NCBI GenBank assembly: GCA_048268105.1
Contig: JBLWWH010000013.1
Location: forward strand, 5,832 to 69,831
Source of the DNA: Profundicola sp048268105
Lineage (GTDB): Bacteria; Bacteroidota; Bacteroidia; Flavobacteriales; Weeksellaceae
Reading direction: 5' to 3'
Length of the DNA stretch: 64,000 nt
Part shown: in pieces, positions 1-7,851 of the stretch
Layout: each line of letters opens with the position of its first letter
How positions within the stretch are numbered: position 1 is the stretch's first letter
The notes under the pieces: model-generated
Databases searched by the model: none
The model's input: only the letters and a program-made list of their open reading frames with translations
Told to the model about the DNA's origin: nothing
Translations under genes and position numbers: made by a program

Positions 1-2
1 AT

Positions 3-113
3 TTGACTTCCTTACGTAGGATTAAAGAATCTAAACTAGTTAGTTATAATGGGACAGCACAGAGATTGGATAAGATTAACGATTGTTTAATACTTATCAA
101 GGCATTTACTTAA
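3..113 (+). CDS. 3' end of an unidentified gene cut by the window edge
   Basis: An open frame runs from the left edge to a TAA at 111-113 and encodes 36 residues ending LIKAFT. The composition (basic patch RRIKESK, then a hydrophobic end DCLILIKAF) looks protein-like, and the frame is open up to the edge. I do not recognise the family. The frame is short enough to be chance, so this is a tentative call of a gene whose body lies to the left of the window. Confidence 0.3.
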   Translation: MTSLRRIKESKLVSYNGTAQRLDKINDCLILIKAFT

Positions 114-234
114 AACTTCCTAAATCTCAAATTTATAGATGAAAGATGATAGAGAAAAGAGAAAAAATGAAATGAAAAATGAAATAACTTTCTACTTTCT
201 ACTTTCTGCTATATTCTTTATACTAATTATGTCG

Positions 235-297
235 CTCCTATGGAGTTCTATCACAACTTACATCTAATATTCTATAAACAGAGCGCCTCTACGAGGC
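235..297. repeat. paired short hairpins
   Basis: Two small perfect hairpins sit 50 bp apart: CTCC-TAT-GGAG at 235-245 and GCCTC-TAC-GAGGC at 285-297. Between them is AT-rich DNA. Paired hairpins of this shape are common intergenic repeats in Bacteroidota genomes (from memory). Neither has a downstream T-run, so they are not read as terminators. The surrounding 114-364 shows only a purine-rich run and CTTTCTA microrepeats (about 188-207). Confidence 0.4.
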
Positions 298-364
298 TTT
301 ATACTATTCATAACAGTTAGACTGAAGATAATTTAAGAATGATTTATAGCTCATTTGGGTAGGG

Positions 365-787
365 TTAAAATTTTCTTCTTTTTCTCACTCTAAACTTTGG
401 CTTCGGCAGATTATTATCTACTATTTCAATATACCTATTTCTCAAAACCATTTCAATTAACTCTACTGATTGATCAAATTGCATTGCCAAATCTTTAATA
501 GGCACACCTTTCAAATAACGTTCTTGAATTTTCTCCTCATCAATATAACTTAGCTTAATTTTTTCTACATCTTGGAAACCTGAAATTCTTGCATGATAAT
601 TTTGAAGAATCTTAATGAGATCAGGAATAATCTTAGGATTTATCTTAATTGTACTTTTATCATTATTTGCTAATCTAATGATCTGTACAATTTGGATATA
701 CAAATGACCTGAGTCATGCTTAACTAAATCAATTAAAAAATTGCTTTTGTCGAATTCAAGTTGAGTAGTATCTATTATATCTTTCAT
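365..787 (-). CDS. hypothetical protein, possible PC4-like plus HTH-like
   Basis: A 140-aa protein starting at the ATG at 787. Residues about 22-70 (GHLYIQIVQIIRLAN...STIKINPKIIPDLIKIL) resemble the beta-rich ssDNA-binding fold of the PC4/YdbC group, where a strand motif is followed by a 'K-INP' turn and a helix; this is an impression from pattern, not a database match. Residues about 88-120 (ERYLKGVPIKDLAMQFDQSVELIEMVL) look like a helix-turn-helix. The C-terminus is very basic (KPKFRVRKRRKF). Together this suggests a small nucleic-acid-binding protein, function unknown. It is divergent from the decarboxylase at 993. Confidence 0.65.
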   Translation of the reverse strand: MKDIIDTTQLEFDKSNFLIDLVKHDSGHLYIQIVQIIRLANNDKSTIKINPKIIPDLIKILQNYHARISGFQDVEKIKLSYIDEEKIQERYLKGVPIKDLAMQFDQSVELIEMVLRNRYIEIVDNNLPKPKFRVRKRRKF

Positions 788-992
788 AGCTTGAGTTTTA
801 AAATTAAATATGACGACGTTAATATTGATTTATAATTATCTATTTAATTCATTGCCATAAATTTACGAAAAATATTTAATCAAATTAATGATAATACTAC
901 TTTGCTTAGAAACGATATCAATGACAAATTTTAGATTTATTAAATCCTCTTAAATCAGCCTATCTTTATATCTTCGCAGCAAACTTTATAAA

Positions 993-2393
993 ATGAGCAC
1001 TCCACAGCAACATAAGCTTCACGATATCGATATCAATTTAATCGAAATGACCCTAGACATCATGAAATATGTAATTGGTCGTATTACTGATACCAACCCC
1101 GATTTAGGTTATTTTGAATCTGCAGAGGCTCTAAAAGAAAAAGTTGGCGAAACGATAACCGCAAAAGGTTTAGGCGGAGAAAAAGCTTTTGATATTTGGA
1201 AAACTATTCTTGAACCTGCGTGTACCGTGATTGACCATCCTAGACATTTGGCATTCGTACCGGCTGCACCCTCTAGAGCTGCCATCATGTTCGATTTAGT
1301 AACTTCTGCATCCTCTATTCACGGAGCTTATTGGATGGAAGGTGCTGGAGGTATCTTCGCTGAAAACCAAGCTATGGAATGGTTGGTATCTCTTACCGGT
1401 ATGCCAGAACCTGCTTTTGGAGTGTTTACGAGTGGTGGGACTGCTGCGAATCTATCTGCCCTAGTGACAGCGAGAGAAACTTGGCGTAAACACAATTCTG
1501 GAAATGATTTAAAGAGAGGTTTATTGATTACTTCATCTGGTGCTCACTCTTCTATTAAAGCCATTGGTAAAGTTATTGACGCCGATGTTTATTTGATTGA
1601 ATCAGAAGAAGAATTAAAAGCTAATGAATTACAAAATTACATCGACCAATTAAATCCAGAAGATAGAGCTAGAACTTTTGCTATTGTTGCTACAGCAGGC
1701 ACAACCAACGCAGGAATCATTGATGATTTAAATGGCATTGCAAGCGTTTGTAAAAAAGAAAACATTTGGTTTCACGTAGATGCAGCTTATGGTGGTGGAG
1801 CCTTAGCAACTTCTAAAACTCGTCCATTGTTCAATGGTATTAAATACGCAGATAGTGTAACCATCGATCCACATAAATGGTTGTTCTCGCCTTATGATTG
1901 TGGTGCGGTGATTTATAAAAATCCATCCTTGGCGAAAGAAGCACACGCACAAGAAGGATCGTATTTAGAGATTTTTAAAGATGAAGGTGCAGATGGATTT
2001 AATCCATCAGATTATCAGATACAATTGACCCGTAGATTAAGAGGTTTACCCTTATGGTTTTCGTTGGCCATGCACGGAACAGAGATGTATGAAAAGGCGA
2101 TTAACCGTGGGTTAGAGTTGGCTCAAATCGCGGGTGATAAAATCACGAAACATCCTAATCTAGAATTGGTGAGAGAACCAAGTTTAAGTTGTGTATTATT
2201 CCGAAGAAAGGGATGGGAAGCAGAGGATTATAGAAACTGGACTTATAAAAACCACAAAGATGGTTATGCGTTAGTAACCCCTACCAAATGGAAGAAAAAA
2301 AACAACACTTATGAGACTTGTGCTAGATTCTGTTTTATTAATCCAGACACCACCGTTGAGGATATTGAAGGTATTTTGAGTACCATGGAGTAA
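993..2393 (+). CDS. PLP-dependent group II (aromatic-type) decarboxylase
   Basis: A 466-aa protein of the pyridoxal-dependent decarboxylase family (group II; aromatic amino acid, glutamate and diaminobutyrate decarboxylases). The signatures are TSGGTAANLSALVTAR (PLP phosphate contact), WFHVDAAYGGG (aspartate that pairs with the pyridine nitrogen and flanking histidine) and TIDPHKWLFSPYDCG, whose lysine forms the Schiff base. The length is typical. Substrate cannot be assigned from sequence; flavobacterial relatives are often annotated as aspartate, tyrosine or other L-amino acid decarboxylases. The gene is single, with a -7-like TATCTTCG at 969-976 just upstream. It is followed by the repeat-rich interval 2394-3192. 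Confidence 0.9.
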   Translation: MSTPQQHKLHDIDINLIEMTLDIMKYVIGRITDTNPDLGYFESAEALKEKVGETITAKGLGGEKAFDIWKTILEPACTVIDHPRHLAFVPAAPSRAAIMFDLVTSASSIHGAYWMEGAGGIFAENQAMEWLVSLTGMPEPAFGVFTSGGTAANLSALVTARETWRKHNSGNDLKRGLLITSSGAHSSIKAIGKVIDADVYLIESEEELKANELQNYIDQLNPEDRARTFAIVATAGTTNAGIIDDLNGIASVCKKENIWFHVDAAYGGGALATSKTRPLFNGIKYADSVTIDPHKWLFSPYDCGAVIYKNPSLAKEAHAQEGSYLEIFKDEGADGFNPSDYQIQLTRRLRGLPLWFSLAMHGTEMYEKAINRGLELAQIAGDKITKHPNLELVREPSLSCVLFRRKGWEAEDYRNWTYKNHKDGYALVTPTKWKKKNNTYETCARFCFINPDTTVEDIEGILSTME

Positions 2394-2479
2394 GCTGAGT
2401 TGAGGTGGTTTAAAAGAGAATTAAAGGTTGTTTACATAGTTTAATTTTTATTAAAGCCAAAGTTTAAAACCGAAGCGTC

Positions 2480-2500
2480 ATTCCGCGCTTTATGCGGAAT
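2480..2500. repeat. perfect 7-bp-stem hairpin
   Basis: ATTCCGC (2480-2486), a 7-nt loop, then GCGGAAT (2494-2500). It lies 87 bp past the decarboxylase stop and is followed by CTTTTATA rather than a clean T-run, so it could be a weak terminator or one of the dispersed palindromes in this interval. Confidence 0.5.
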
Positions 2501-2570
2501 CTTTTATAAACTTAGTTTAAAGCTTGTTTAAAAGTAGTTTAATTAGTTTAAAGATTAATTGACGCAAATC

Positions 2571-2628
2571 CTCTTGTCAGGCTGAGTGATTTTGTGAAAC
2601 AAAATTGTATCGAAGCCTAAGACAAGAG
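2571..2628. repeat. 58-bp nested inverted repeat
   Basis: The outer arms CTCTTGTC (2571-2578) and GACAAGAG (2621-2628) are perfect. AGGCT (2579-2583) pairs with AGCCT (2614-2618), and near the centre TTTTGT pairs with ACAAAA. A half-copy (CTCTTGTCAGTTTGAGTG) recurs at about 2723-2740, which suggests this is a copy of a dispersed element and not an isolated hairpin. Confidence 0.6.
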
Positions 2629-2652
2629 AAGCGCGAAGGACATCAAGTTTTC

Positions 2653-2713
2653 TTTCTGTCTACATTTCGATACAAATTTTTCTTAGGAAAAATCCTCCTC
2701 CATGTGACAGAAA
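2653..2713. repeat. palindromic element, copy 1
   Basis: Terminal inverted repeat TTTCTGTC (2653-2660) and GACAGAAA (2706-2713) enclose an internal pair AAATTTTTC / GAAAAATC. A second copy at 2859-2918 has the same ends and the same core (ATTTCGATACAAATTTTTC), so this is a true repeat. Confidence 0.7.
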
Positions 2714-2783
2714 ACATAAGGCCTCTTGTCAGTTTGAGTGTTTTTGATCATACAAAATAAACATGAAAGATTAATTAGATGAG

Positions 2784-2804
2784 ATTCTGAGTCAAGCTCA
2801 GAAT
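2784..2804. repeat. 8-bp-stem hairpin
   Basis: ATTCTGAG (2784-2791), loop TCAAG, CTCAGAAT (2797-2804), perfect. The wording (ATTCTGAG...CTCAGAATGACA) is a frequent palindrome in Bacteroidota intergenic DNA, from memory. There is no downstream T-run. Confidence 0.55.
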
Positions 2805-2858
2805 GACATACGCCTTGCTTCTTTAATGAATTCTAAAACTCAATAATTTCCTTATTCA

Positions 2859-2918
2859 TTTCTGTCGAGATTTCGATACAAATTTTTCTAATGAAAAATT
2901 CACTCAATCTGACAGAAA
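2859..2918. repeat. palindromic element, copy 2
   Basis: TTTCTGTC (2859-2866) and GACAGAAA (2911-2918) flank the same core as copy 1 at 2653-2713, in the same orientation. The copies differ mainly in the second half of the interior. Confidence 0.7.
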
Positions 2919-3192
2919 AAACCCTATACCAATTAGCAACTACTGGCTACCAAATACCCGCTACCCTACACTAATTACCTATTTCCAACTGCCCGCTAAC
3001 AATTCCTACTCAAAAAAGTAGTAGTTTTGTAAACTCTAAATTATTAGATTTTAAGATTCATAATTACTTGATTTAAAACTCAATCCTCAATTTTATCTTG
3101 ATCTATTTATTGATTGAAAATTCTTTTTCGGTTAAAGTTTAGAATTAAATCCGCCCAAAGACGGACAGCTTTGGCCTAAATATTACGACAGA

Positions 3193-4548
3193 ATGAACAC
3201 ATTCGATGATTTCAAAATAAAAAAGCAATTAATAAATGCCCTAAGCGATCTTGGTATTAGTAAACCAACGCCTATTCAATCGGCTGCTTATGCTCCAATC
3301 AAATCTGGAAGAGACTTTGTTGGAATTGCACAAACCGGAACGGGTAAAACTTTTGCTTATTTACTGCCTATTATTCAGGACTTAAGTTATTCAGAGCAAC
3401 CACATCCCAGGGTTTTAATCCTAGTTCCAACCAGAGAATTGGTAATTCAAACGGTGAAAGAAATCGAAAAGCTTACGCCTTATATTCATTGTCGTGTTGA
3501 GGGTGTTTATGGTGGAACCAATATGAATACCCAGAAAAAAGCGGTTGCACAAGGTGTAGACATTATTGTCGGAACGCCACAGCGACTTTATGACTTGGCC
3601 ATGACCAATGTTTTGCGTTTAAATTCAATCAAGAAATTAGTGATTGATGAGGTGGATATTATGCTTGACTTTGGTTTTAGAACACAGCTGAGAAATATCT
3701 TTAGTTTTCTTCCTCAAAAACGTCAGAATATTTTATTCTCGGCGACTATGACTACTTATGTGGATGAAATGATTAAAGGTTTTTTGATTAATCCATTGAT
3801 GGAAACCATCTCTATTAGCGGTACGCCATTAGAGAACATTAGTCAATCTTCTTATCCAGCAGCAAATTTCTATACCAAGGCTAATTTGTTGAATTATTTA
3901 TTGAGCGACGAAGAGCAATTCTCTAAGGTATTAATATTTGTTTCTTCTAAAGTTAAAGCAGACCGACTATATGAAACTTTAGACTTTCAAGATGATACTT
4001 CATTGATTCATGCGCGCAAAACCCAAAGTCATCGTATGCATGCCATTGAAAAATTTGTGGAAGGCAAGAGTCGAATTCTTATTGCTACAGATGTAATTTC
4101 TCGTGGTATTGACATCGACAAGATTGATACAGTGATTAGCTTTGATGTGCCAAGATATCCAGAAAACTATATCCACAGAATTGGTAGAACTGGACGTGCG
4201 GAGCATAAAGGAAATTCCATTTTACTGTTTAGTGAGGCTGAAATAGAGTTGAAAGATGAAGTAGAGAAATTGATGAATTATCAAATTCCTATCATTGAAT
4301 TCCCGGCTGAGGTTGAGGTTTCAAGAGAGCTCACGCCAGAAGAAGAAAACAAACCAAAAGAGGAAGCTTCATTTTACAATGATGTGGATTATATTCCTGG
4401 GGCATCTTTTCATGAAAAAGCAGCCAAGAATAAGAAATCTAATGCTAAGCGAAAGAGTTATGGTGACCAGATGAAAGAGAAATTCAAAAAGCCTATTCGT
4501 CGTGGTGATAAGATTCAAAATATGAAAAAGAAGAAGAGAAAACGTTAA
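3193..4548 (+). CDS. DEAD-box ATP-dependent RNA helicase (RhlE/CshA-like)
   Basis: A 451-aa superfamily 2 RNA helicase that unwinds structured RNA using ATP. Motifs in order are the Q motif (PTPIQSAAY, about residue 26), Walker A AQTGTGKT (about 47), Ia PTRELVIQ, GG, GTPQRL, motif II DEVD (about 153, a DEVD variant of DEAD), III SAT, and VI HRIGRTGRA in the second RecA domain. The last 60 residues are a lysine-rich tail (KKKKRKR end), as in RNA-binding tails of RhlE-type enzymes. The gene is monocistronic. It is the chromosomal left neighbour of the cassette array. Confidence 0.93.
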   Translation: MNTFDDFKIKKQLINALSDLGISKPTPIQSAAYAPIKSGRDFVGIAQTGTGKTFAYLLPIIQDLSYSEQPHPRVLILVPTRELVIQTVKEIEKLTPYIHCRVEGVYGGTNMNTQKKAVAQGVDIIVGTPQRLYDLAMTNVLRLNSIKKLVIDEVDIMLDFGFRTQLRNIFSFLPQKRQNILFSATMTTYVDEMIKGFLINPLMETISISGTPLENISQSSYPAANFYTKANLLNYLLSDEEQFSKVLIFVSSKVKADRLYETLDFQDDTSLIHARKTQSHRMHAIEKFVEGKSRILIATDVISRGIDIDKIDTVISFDVPRYPENYIHRIGRTGRAEHKGNSILLFSEAEIELKDEVEKLMNYQIPIIEFPAEVEVSRELTPEEENKPKEEASFYNDVDYIPGASFHEKAAKNKKSNAKRKSYGDQMKEKFKKPIRRGDKIQNMKKKKRKR

Positions 4549-5116
4549 TCTCAACCTATCTCTTTCTTAAAACCTATAATTTTATATAGAGCAAAGCAGG
4601 GATAGATATCATTACAAAGTGCCAAAATCAATTCTTTGATAGAGTTATTAGAATTAAACGATACTTATTTTAATATCAATAAATGGCTTTCAACTTGGCT
4701 AAGATCAAGAAATTAGCCTATTAAATATAAACTTTAATTATAGAATTTATTAAATTTAATAAGAATTTTCGATAAAATATTTGGTTGAATGATGTATCCG
4801 TTCTATATTTGCATCACATAAAAAACACCTACATAGTTTTATAGTATAGTATTTAGTGCAATTAGTATTTCGAGTTTTACTCTCTTTCCAATTAAATTTT
4901 TACAATTACTTTTTAATAGTGTTTACTTATCAAAGATGCAGAGTGCATTTTTATTATTGTGTTTTCCAAAAGAAAACCGGTAACAATCAAAATTCATCAT
5001 GTCAATTTTTTGTATATACAGCAATTACAAAAGTAAAATATATACAGATTATCTACAACAAAATAATAGTTTAAACTGTTGAATTATAGAAAGATAATCA
5101 TTGAATTGAAAGTAAT
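4549..5116. other. AT-rich non-coding region left of the cassette array
   Basis: No gene is supported. A 72-codon frame at 4856-5074 has the composition of random AT-rich DNA and no ribosome-binding site. The region contains a promoter-like pair ending at 4811 with no gene behind it, and at 4976-4987 the sequence AACCGGTAACAA, whose ACCGGTAAC also occurs in the terminal attC-like remnant at 13686-13694. In an integron this position would hold the attachment site attI; I see nothing that can be named so with confidence. Confidence 0.4.
4780..4811 (+). promoter_or_regulatory. Bacteroidota-type promoter without an obvious gene
   Basis: TTTG at 4780-4783, a 20-bp spacer and TATATTTG at 4804-4811 match the -33/-7 consensus (TTG, TAnnTTTG) of the Bacteroidota housekeeping sigma factor. 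Transcription would start near 4817 and run through 330 bp of non-coding DNA into the cassette array, so it could make a leader RNA or a small RNA. Confidence 0.5.
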
Positions 5117-5146
5117 TTGTATTTTACGGAAAGTTGTGTATATTTG
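5117..5146 (+). promoter_or_regulatory. Pc-like promoter abutting the first cassette
   Basis: TTG at 5117-5119, a 19-bp spacer and a perfect -7 box TATATTTG at 5139-5146. The expected start site (about 5152) falls on the boundary of cassette 1 (between G5150 and T5151). All eight cassettes are read in this direction, so the element sits where the common promoter Pc of an integron would be. The consensus is from family knowledge; the position is read directly. Confidence 0.65.
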
Positions 5147-5178
5147 GGTGTTGTGCAATATTTAAAAAAAAATTAAGG

Positions 5179-5799
5179 ATGAAATTGACCCTTCTGCTGA
5201 TTACCATTATATTTTGCTTTCCTGTTTACTCACAATCCCAAAAGGATTCTCTTTTCAAAAAAGATATTGAAGTTTTAGTTGAGGAAATGGAATTTATGTA
5301 CGGCTACGACCAAACATTGCGTGAGTATACTCTTTTTAAAACATTCGATAAATCGGAAACTAACAGAATTGAAAATCTTCCCGATAGTTTACGTTTAAAG
5401 GAAATGACAGCACGCAAATTCGTTTCTGACACTTTGAGTAAATTCATCTTCAAAAACTATATTAATCCAAAAGATGCTTTGCATACGGAAAGATTGATTG
5501 AAATAACCAAAAAATATGGTTTTCCAAGTGTCGACCGAATACGGAAATTCTACAACAAGGAATTTGTCGATTCGGAATTTAGGCCTATGTTAATTTTCAT
5601 TCATTCGCCGAGCCAATATTGGGAAGAGTTAAAAGTATTAATGCTTGAGGAATATCGAATTGGGAATATCAATCAATGTCAGTATGGCTATTTACTTTGG
5701 CAATTTACTGGACGACAAAGTTTTAAGCCAATGTTGGATAATGGATATAAATTGATTGAAGAAAACGGCAAAACGACATTGCAACCTACTTGTAAATAA
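5179..5799 (+). CDS. cassette 1: secreted hypothetical protein (possibly DUF6624-like)
   Basis: A 206-aa protein from the ATG at 5179. The frame is open back to a TTG at 5134, but this would begin in the promoter and outside the cassette, whereas the ATG begins a clear signal peptide (MKLTLLLITIIFCFPVYSQS) with a cut after YSQ. The C-terminal half (KKYGFPSVDRI, then FIHSPSQYWEELKVLM and QYGYLLWQFTGR) recalls DUF6624, a small family of unknown function, but only by pattern. The product is probably periplasmic. It is the only gene of cassette 1 (5151-6089). The same reading frame continues without stop for about 50 codons after its TAA, in lysine/arginine-rich sequence, which could be a decayed extension. 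Confidence 0.75.
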   Translation: MKLTLLLITIIFCFPVYSQSQKDSLFKKDIEVLVEEMEFMYGYDQTLREYTLFKTFDKSETNRIENLPDSLRLKEMTARKFVSDTLSKFIFKNYINPKDALHTERLIEITKKYGFPSVDRIRKFYNKEFVDSEFRPMLIFIHSPSQYWEELKVLMLEEYRIGNINQCQYGYLLWQFTGRQSFKPMLDNGYKLIEENGKTTLQPTCK

Positions 5800-5961
5800 A
5801 GAAAAATATTCCTGAATTTTAGCAAGAGCTTACGAATAAAACTTAGGAATGTCAGCCATCGGAAAGGCAAAACCAGCGAAAGCCATTTCTTATTTGCAAT
5901 GTTCTGTGAAAGATTAAAAAAAGGAAAAACGGAAGCGAAACGGAACAGAACGTAGGAAAAA

Positions 5962-6099
5962 CATTGCACAACATTGCATAAACGCAATAGCGGATAAGTG
6001 CTTAACCCAAAAGGAATTTTATATATTTAAAGTCTGGTTTAAATCGAAAAGTCAGTGCGCCAATCCCGCTACTGCGTTTATACGAGACGTTATAGGTGA
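5962..6099 (+). repeat. attC-like site 1
   Basis: Left box C-ATTGCAC-AAC (5962-5972) and right box GTT-ATAGGTG-A (6089-6099). The inner stem ATAAACGCAATAGCGG (5978-5993) pairs with 6066-6081 with one mismatch that becomes G-T on the bottom strand. The right arm has TATACGAGACGTT, shared with site 3. The central motif AGTGCTTAACCCAAAAGG (5997-6014) is shared with sites 3, 4 and 6. Cutting point is between 6089 and 6090. Confidence 0.85.
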
Positions 6100-6129
6100 T
6101 TTCACAAAAACAATTCTTATGATACAATT

Positions 6130-6969
6130 ATGAAGTATTTAATTATTTTAATTTGGTTTCTTTTATCTCTTTTCTCACCAAAAGTTTATTCACAAAACTC
6201 CCTTAAAAACACTGATAATCGTTATATCACAGAACCTAGACGAGATTATTTTATAGATGAATTTAATGATTTTAATAAAATTAAATCTGTTAAAATCGAA
6301 GATTATAGAACTAATTCAAAAATGAAATTCATAGGTTTTACTGGAAATGCAACAATTATTATTGAAAACAAATATCCTTACATTTATCAATATTCTACTT
6401 CGCTCTATACCCCAGACACTTTATCAACATTTGTCTTTAAGTATCATAATGACACTTTGGAATATGCTAAACTGTCTTATCTTCAACAATATGGAGACAA
6501 AAAACTAGAAAATACTACGGTTTGGAATTATAACGAAGATGGCAATATATCATCAAAAGAAAATTTTATAGACAATCAATTGACTAAATCAACTCATTGG
6601 ATTTACAACCAAGATAGACAACTAATTAGAGTAAATATCATAGCTAATTATAAAGGAGAACCCTCTACCCGTAGTTTTTATCACTATATTTATAATCAAT
6701 CAAATCAATTGATAGAAAGAATAGTCATAGTAAATGATGAAATTCAAGAATTAAAAAAATGGGGCTATACTAATGAGGGTGACTTTTACGAAATTAATCC
6801 AGCACCTCAAGAATGGTGTGGGGGATTAAGTAATAACGGACGGCTTATCCATATAAAAGAAGACGATTTTAATTATATTTACGACAAGCATAAAAACTGG
6901 ATAAAGAAAATTCGTCAAATCAATGATGAAATTATCTCTGTAACTGAAAGAAAAATAATTTACAAATGA
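6130..6969 (+). CDS. cassette 2: secreted protein with YD/antitoxin-like repeats, unknown function
   Basis: A 279-aa protein beginning with a signal peptide (MKYLIILIWFLLSLFSPKVYS, cut before QNS). From about residue 85 it is built of beta-rich units such as WNYNEDGNISSKENF, WIYNQDRQLIRVN, YIYNQSNQLIERI, WGYTNEGDFYEI and YIYDKHKNWIKKI. These resemble the 'Y-x-x-x-x-N/D-x-L' units of RHS/YD and YwqK-like repeats. It is likely periplasmic or surface-exposed; no enzymatic motif is visible. It is the single gene of cassette 2 (6090-7131), with its ATG 40 bp after the cassette head. Confidence 0.72.
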   Translation: MKYLIILIWFLLSLFSPKVYSQNSLKNTDNRYITEPRRDYFIDEFNDFNKIKSVKIEDYRTNSKMKFIGFTGNATIIIENKYPYIYQYSTSLYTPDTLSTFVFKYHNDTLEYAKLSYLQQYGDKKLENTTVWNYNEDGNISSKENFIDNQLTKSTHWIYNQDRQLIRVNIIANYKGEPSTRSFYHYIYNQSNQLIERIVIVNDEIQELKKWGYTNEGDFYEINPAPQEWCGGLSNNGRLIHIKEDDFNYIYDKHKNWIKKIRQINDEIISVTERKIIYK

Positions 6970-7000
6970 CTTGTTGTTGAAAATATTAAATAAAACGAAA

Positions 7001-7141
7001 CCACCTATAACATCGGTTTTGCAAGAGAGCGGGCGAAGTGCTTCGTTTGAAACTTTTTCGTAAGTTTGAAGTTTGGTTCTTCGATTGAGCATTTGTGTTA
7101 AAAATCCGCTCCCTCGCAAAGCCGAAAACCGTTACCCAACA
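7001..7141 (+). repeat. attC-like site 2
   Basis: Left box C-CACCTAT-AAC (7001-7011) and right box GTT-ACCCAAC-A (7131-7141). The inner stem TTTTGCAAGAGAGCGG (7017-7032) pairs with CCGCTCCCTCGCAAA (7106-7120) with two mismatches, both G-T on the bottom strand. The centre AGTGCTTCGTTTGAAAC is a weak form of the shared central motif. Cutting point is between 7131 and 7132. Confidence 0.83.
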
Positions 7142-7152
7142 TTTGACCAAAA

Positions 7153-7686
7153 ATGCACGCAAAACTGAAAAACATAATTCTTACTTTAACTCTAATTGGA
7201 ATAGGATTAGGGATTTTCAGTTATAGTAAAATGTATGAGTTCTTTTATCACGAATTTTACTTTCCAGCAATATTGGCGATTTTATTAATCACGTTTATTT
7301 TCCTGCCAAAACATTTAAAGATAAAAAGCAAATTATTGAATTTAACTGCACTTGGAATTGGAATTTTATTTGTTACTCTGACAACTCAACTGACCTTGGA
7401 CTATTTTGGAATGAAAAGGACTGAAAAAATATTGACTGAATATCACGAATTGGATTGCGAAAAAATAACTGACCGATTTGCAACTGATTTAGCTAATGAT
7501 GAACTTAAATATTTTTCGAGCGGATTAGTCGGCTCGGGGAATTTGTCGGAAAACATAAAAGAATACGGAATAGAAAATTTTGACCTTGGATGTATGGTTT
7601 ATGACAATCTGAATTGCTACAATCAACTCGTTAGCAATCATCTAAAAAAAGAAAAAAACATAACGATAAATGAACTGTACGAATAA
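7153..7686 (+). CDS. cassette 3: small membrane protein, unknown function
   Basis: A 177-aa protein with three hydrophobic segments: about residues 6-24 (NIILTLTLIGIGLGIFSYS), 35-52 (FPAILAILLITFIFL) and 62-83 (LLNLTALGIGILFVTLTTQL). A soluble tail of about 85 residues follows, containing the cysteines DCEKI, GCMVYD and LNCYN. I do not recognise the family. The topology suggests an inner-membrane protein with a C-terminal soluble domain. It is the only gene of cassette 3 (7132-7825), and its ATG lies 21 bp after the cassette head, typical spacing for this array. Confidence 0.7.
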   Translation: MHAKLKNIILTLTLIGIGLGIFSYSKMYEFFYHEFYFPAILAILLITFIFLPKHLKIKSKLLNLTALGIGILFVTLTTQLTLDYFGMKRTEKILTEYHELDCEKITDRFATDLANDELKYFSSGLVGSGNLSENIKEYGIENFDLGCMVYDNLNCYNQLVSNHLKKEKNITINELYE

Positions 7687-7693
7687 TAAAAAA

Positions 7694-7835
7694 CGTTGGG
7701 TAACAATGTATAACCGCAATTACGGCGGATTCGACTACGTCCGAATCCACTCGGAATTGCTAACGTCAGTGCTTAACCGAAAAGTTTGCGTACTTTAACC
7801 CGTAACTGACGGTTATACGAGACCGTTGCCAGTAA
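7694..7835 (+). repeat. attC-like site 3
   Basis: Left box C-GTTGGGT-AAC (7694-7704) and right box GTT-GCCAGTA-A (7825-7835). The stem TATAACCGCAATTACGG (7709-7725) pairs with 7800-7817 with one extra base on the right arm, like the extrahelical base of classical attC sites, and one G-T-type mismatch. The central motif AGTGCTTAACCGAAAAGTTT is at 7768-7787. Cutting point is between 7825 and 7826. Confidence 0.85.
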
Positions 7836-7851
7836 TTAAAAAAATCGAAAT

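Larger units (their letters stand above)
2394..3192. other. 799-bp repeat-rich intergenic region
   Basis: There is no credible gene here. The interval holds at least five palindromic units: 2480-2500, 2571-2628, 2653-2713, 2784-2804 and 2859-2918. The last 150 bp before the helicase gene are plain AT-rich DNA. No transposase or REP-associated tyrosine transposase is present in the window. Confidence 0.7.

Noticed and set aside
3..113. Calling the left-edge frame a reverse transcriptase or recombinase tail
   Set aside because: Only 36 residues are visible and none of the family-specific motifs can be recognised.
4856..5074. 72-codon open frame left of the array
   Set aside because: Composition of random AT-rich sequence, no ribosome-binding site and no recognisable motif; it is not supported as a gene.
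5134..5178. Upstream extension of the first cassette gene to a TTG start
   Set aside because: The extension overlaps the promoter and the cassette boundary, while the ATG at 5179 starts a perfect signal peptide.
5688..5987. 99-codon minus-strand frame across the end of cassette 1
   Set aside because: It overlaps a supported gene on the other strand and its frame crosses the recombination site; a shadow.
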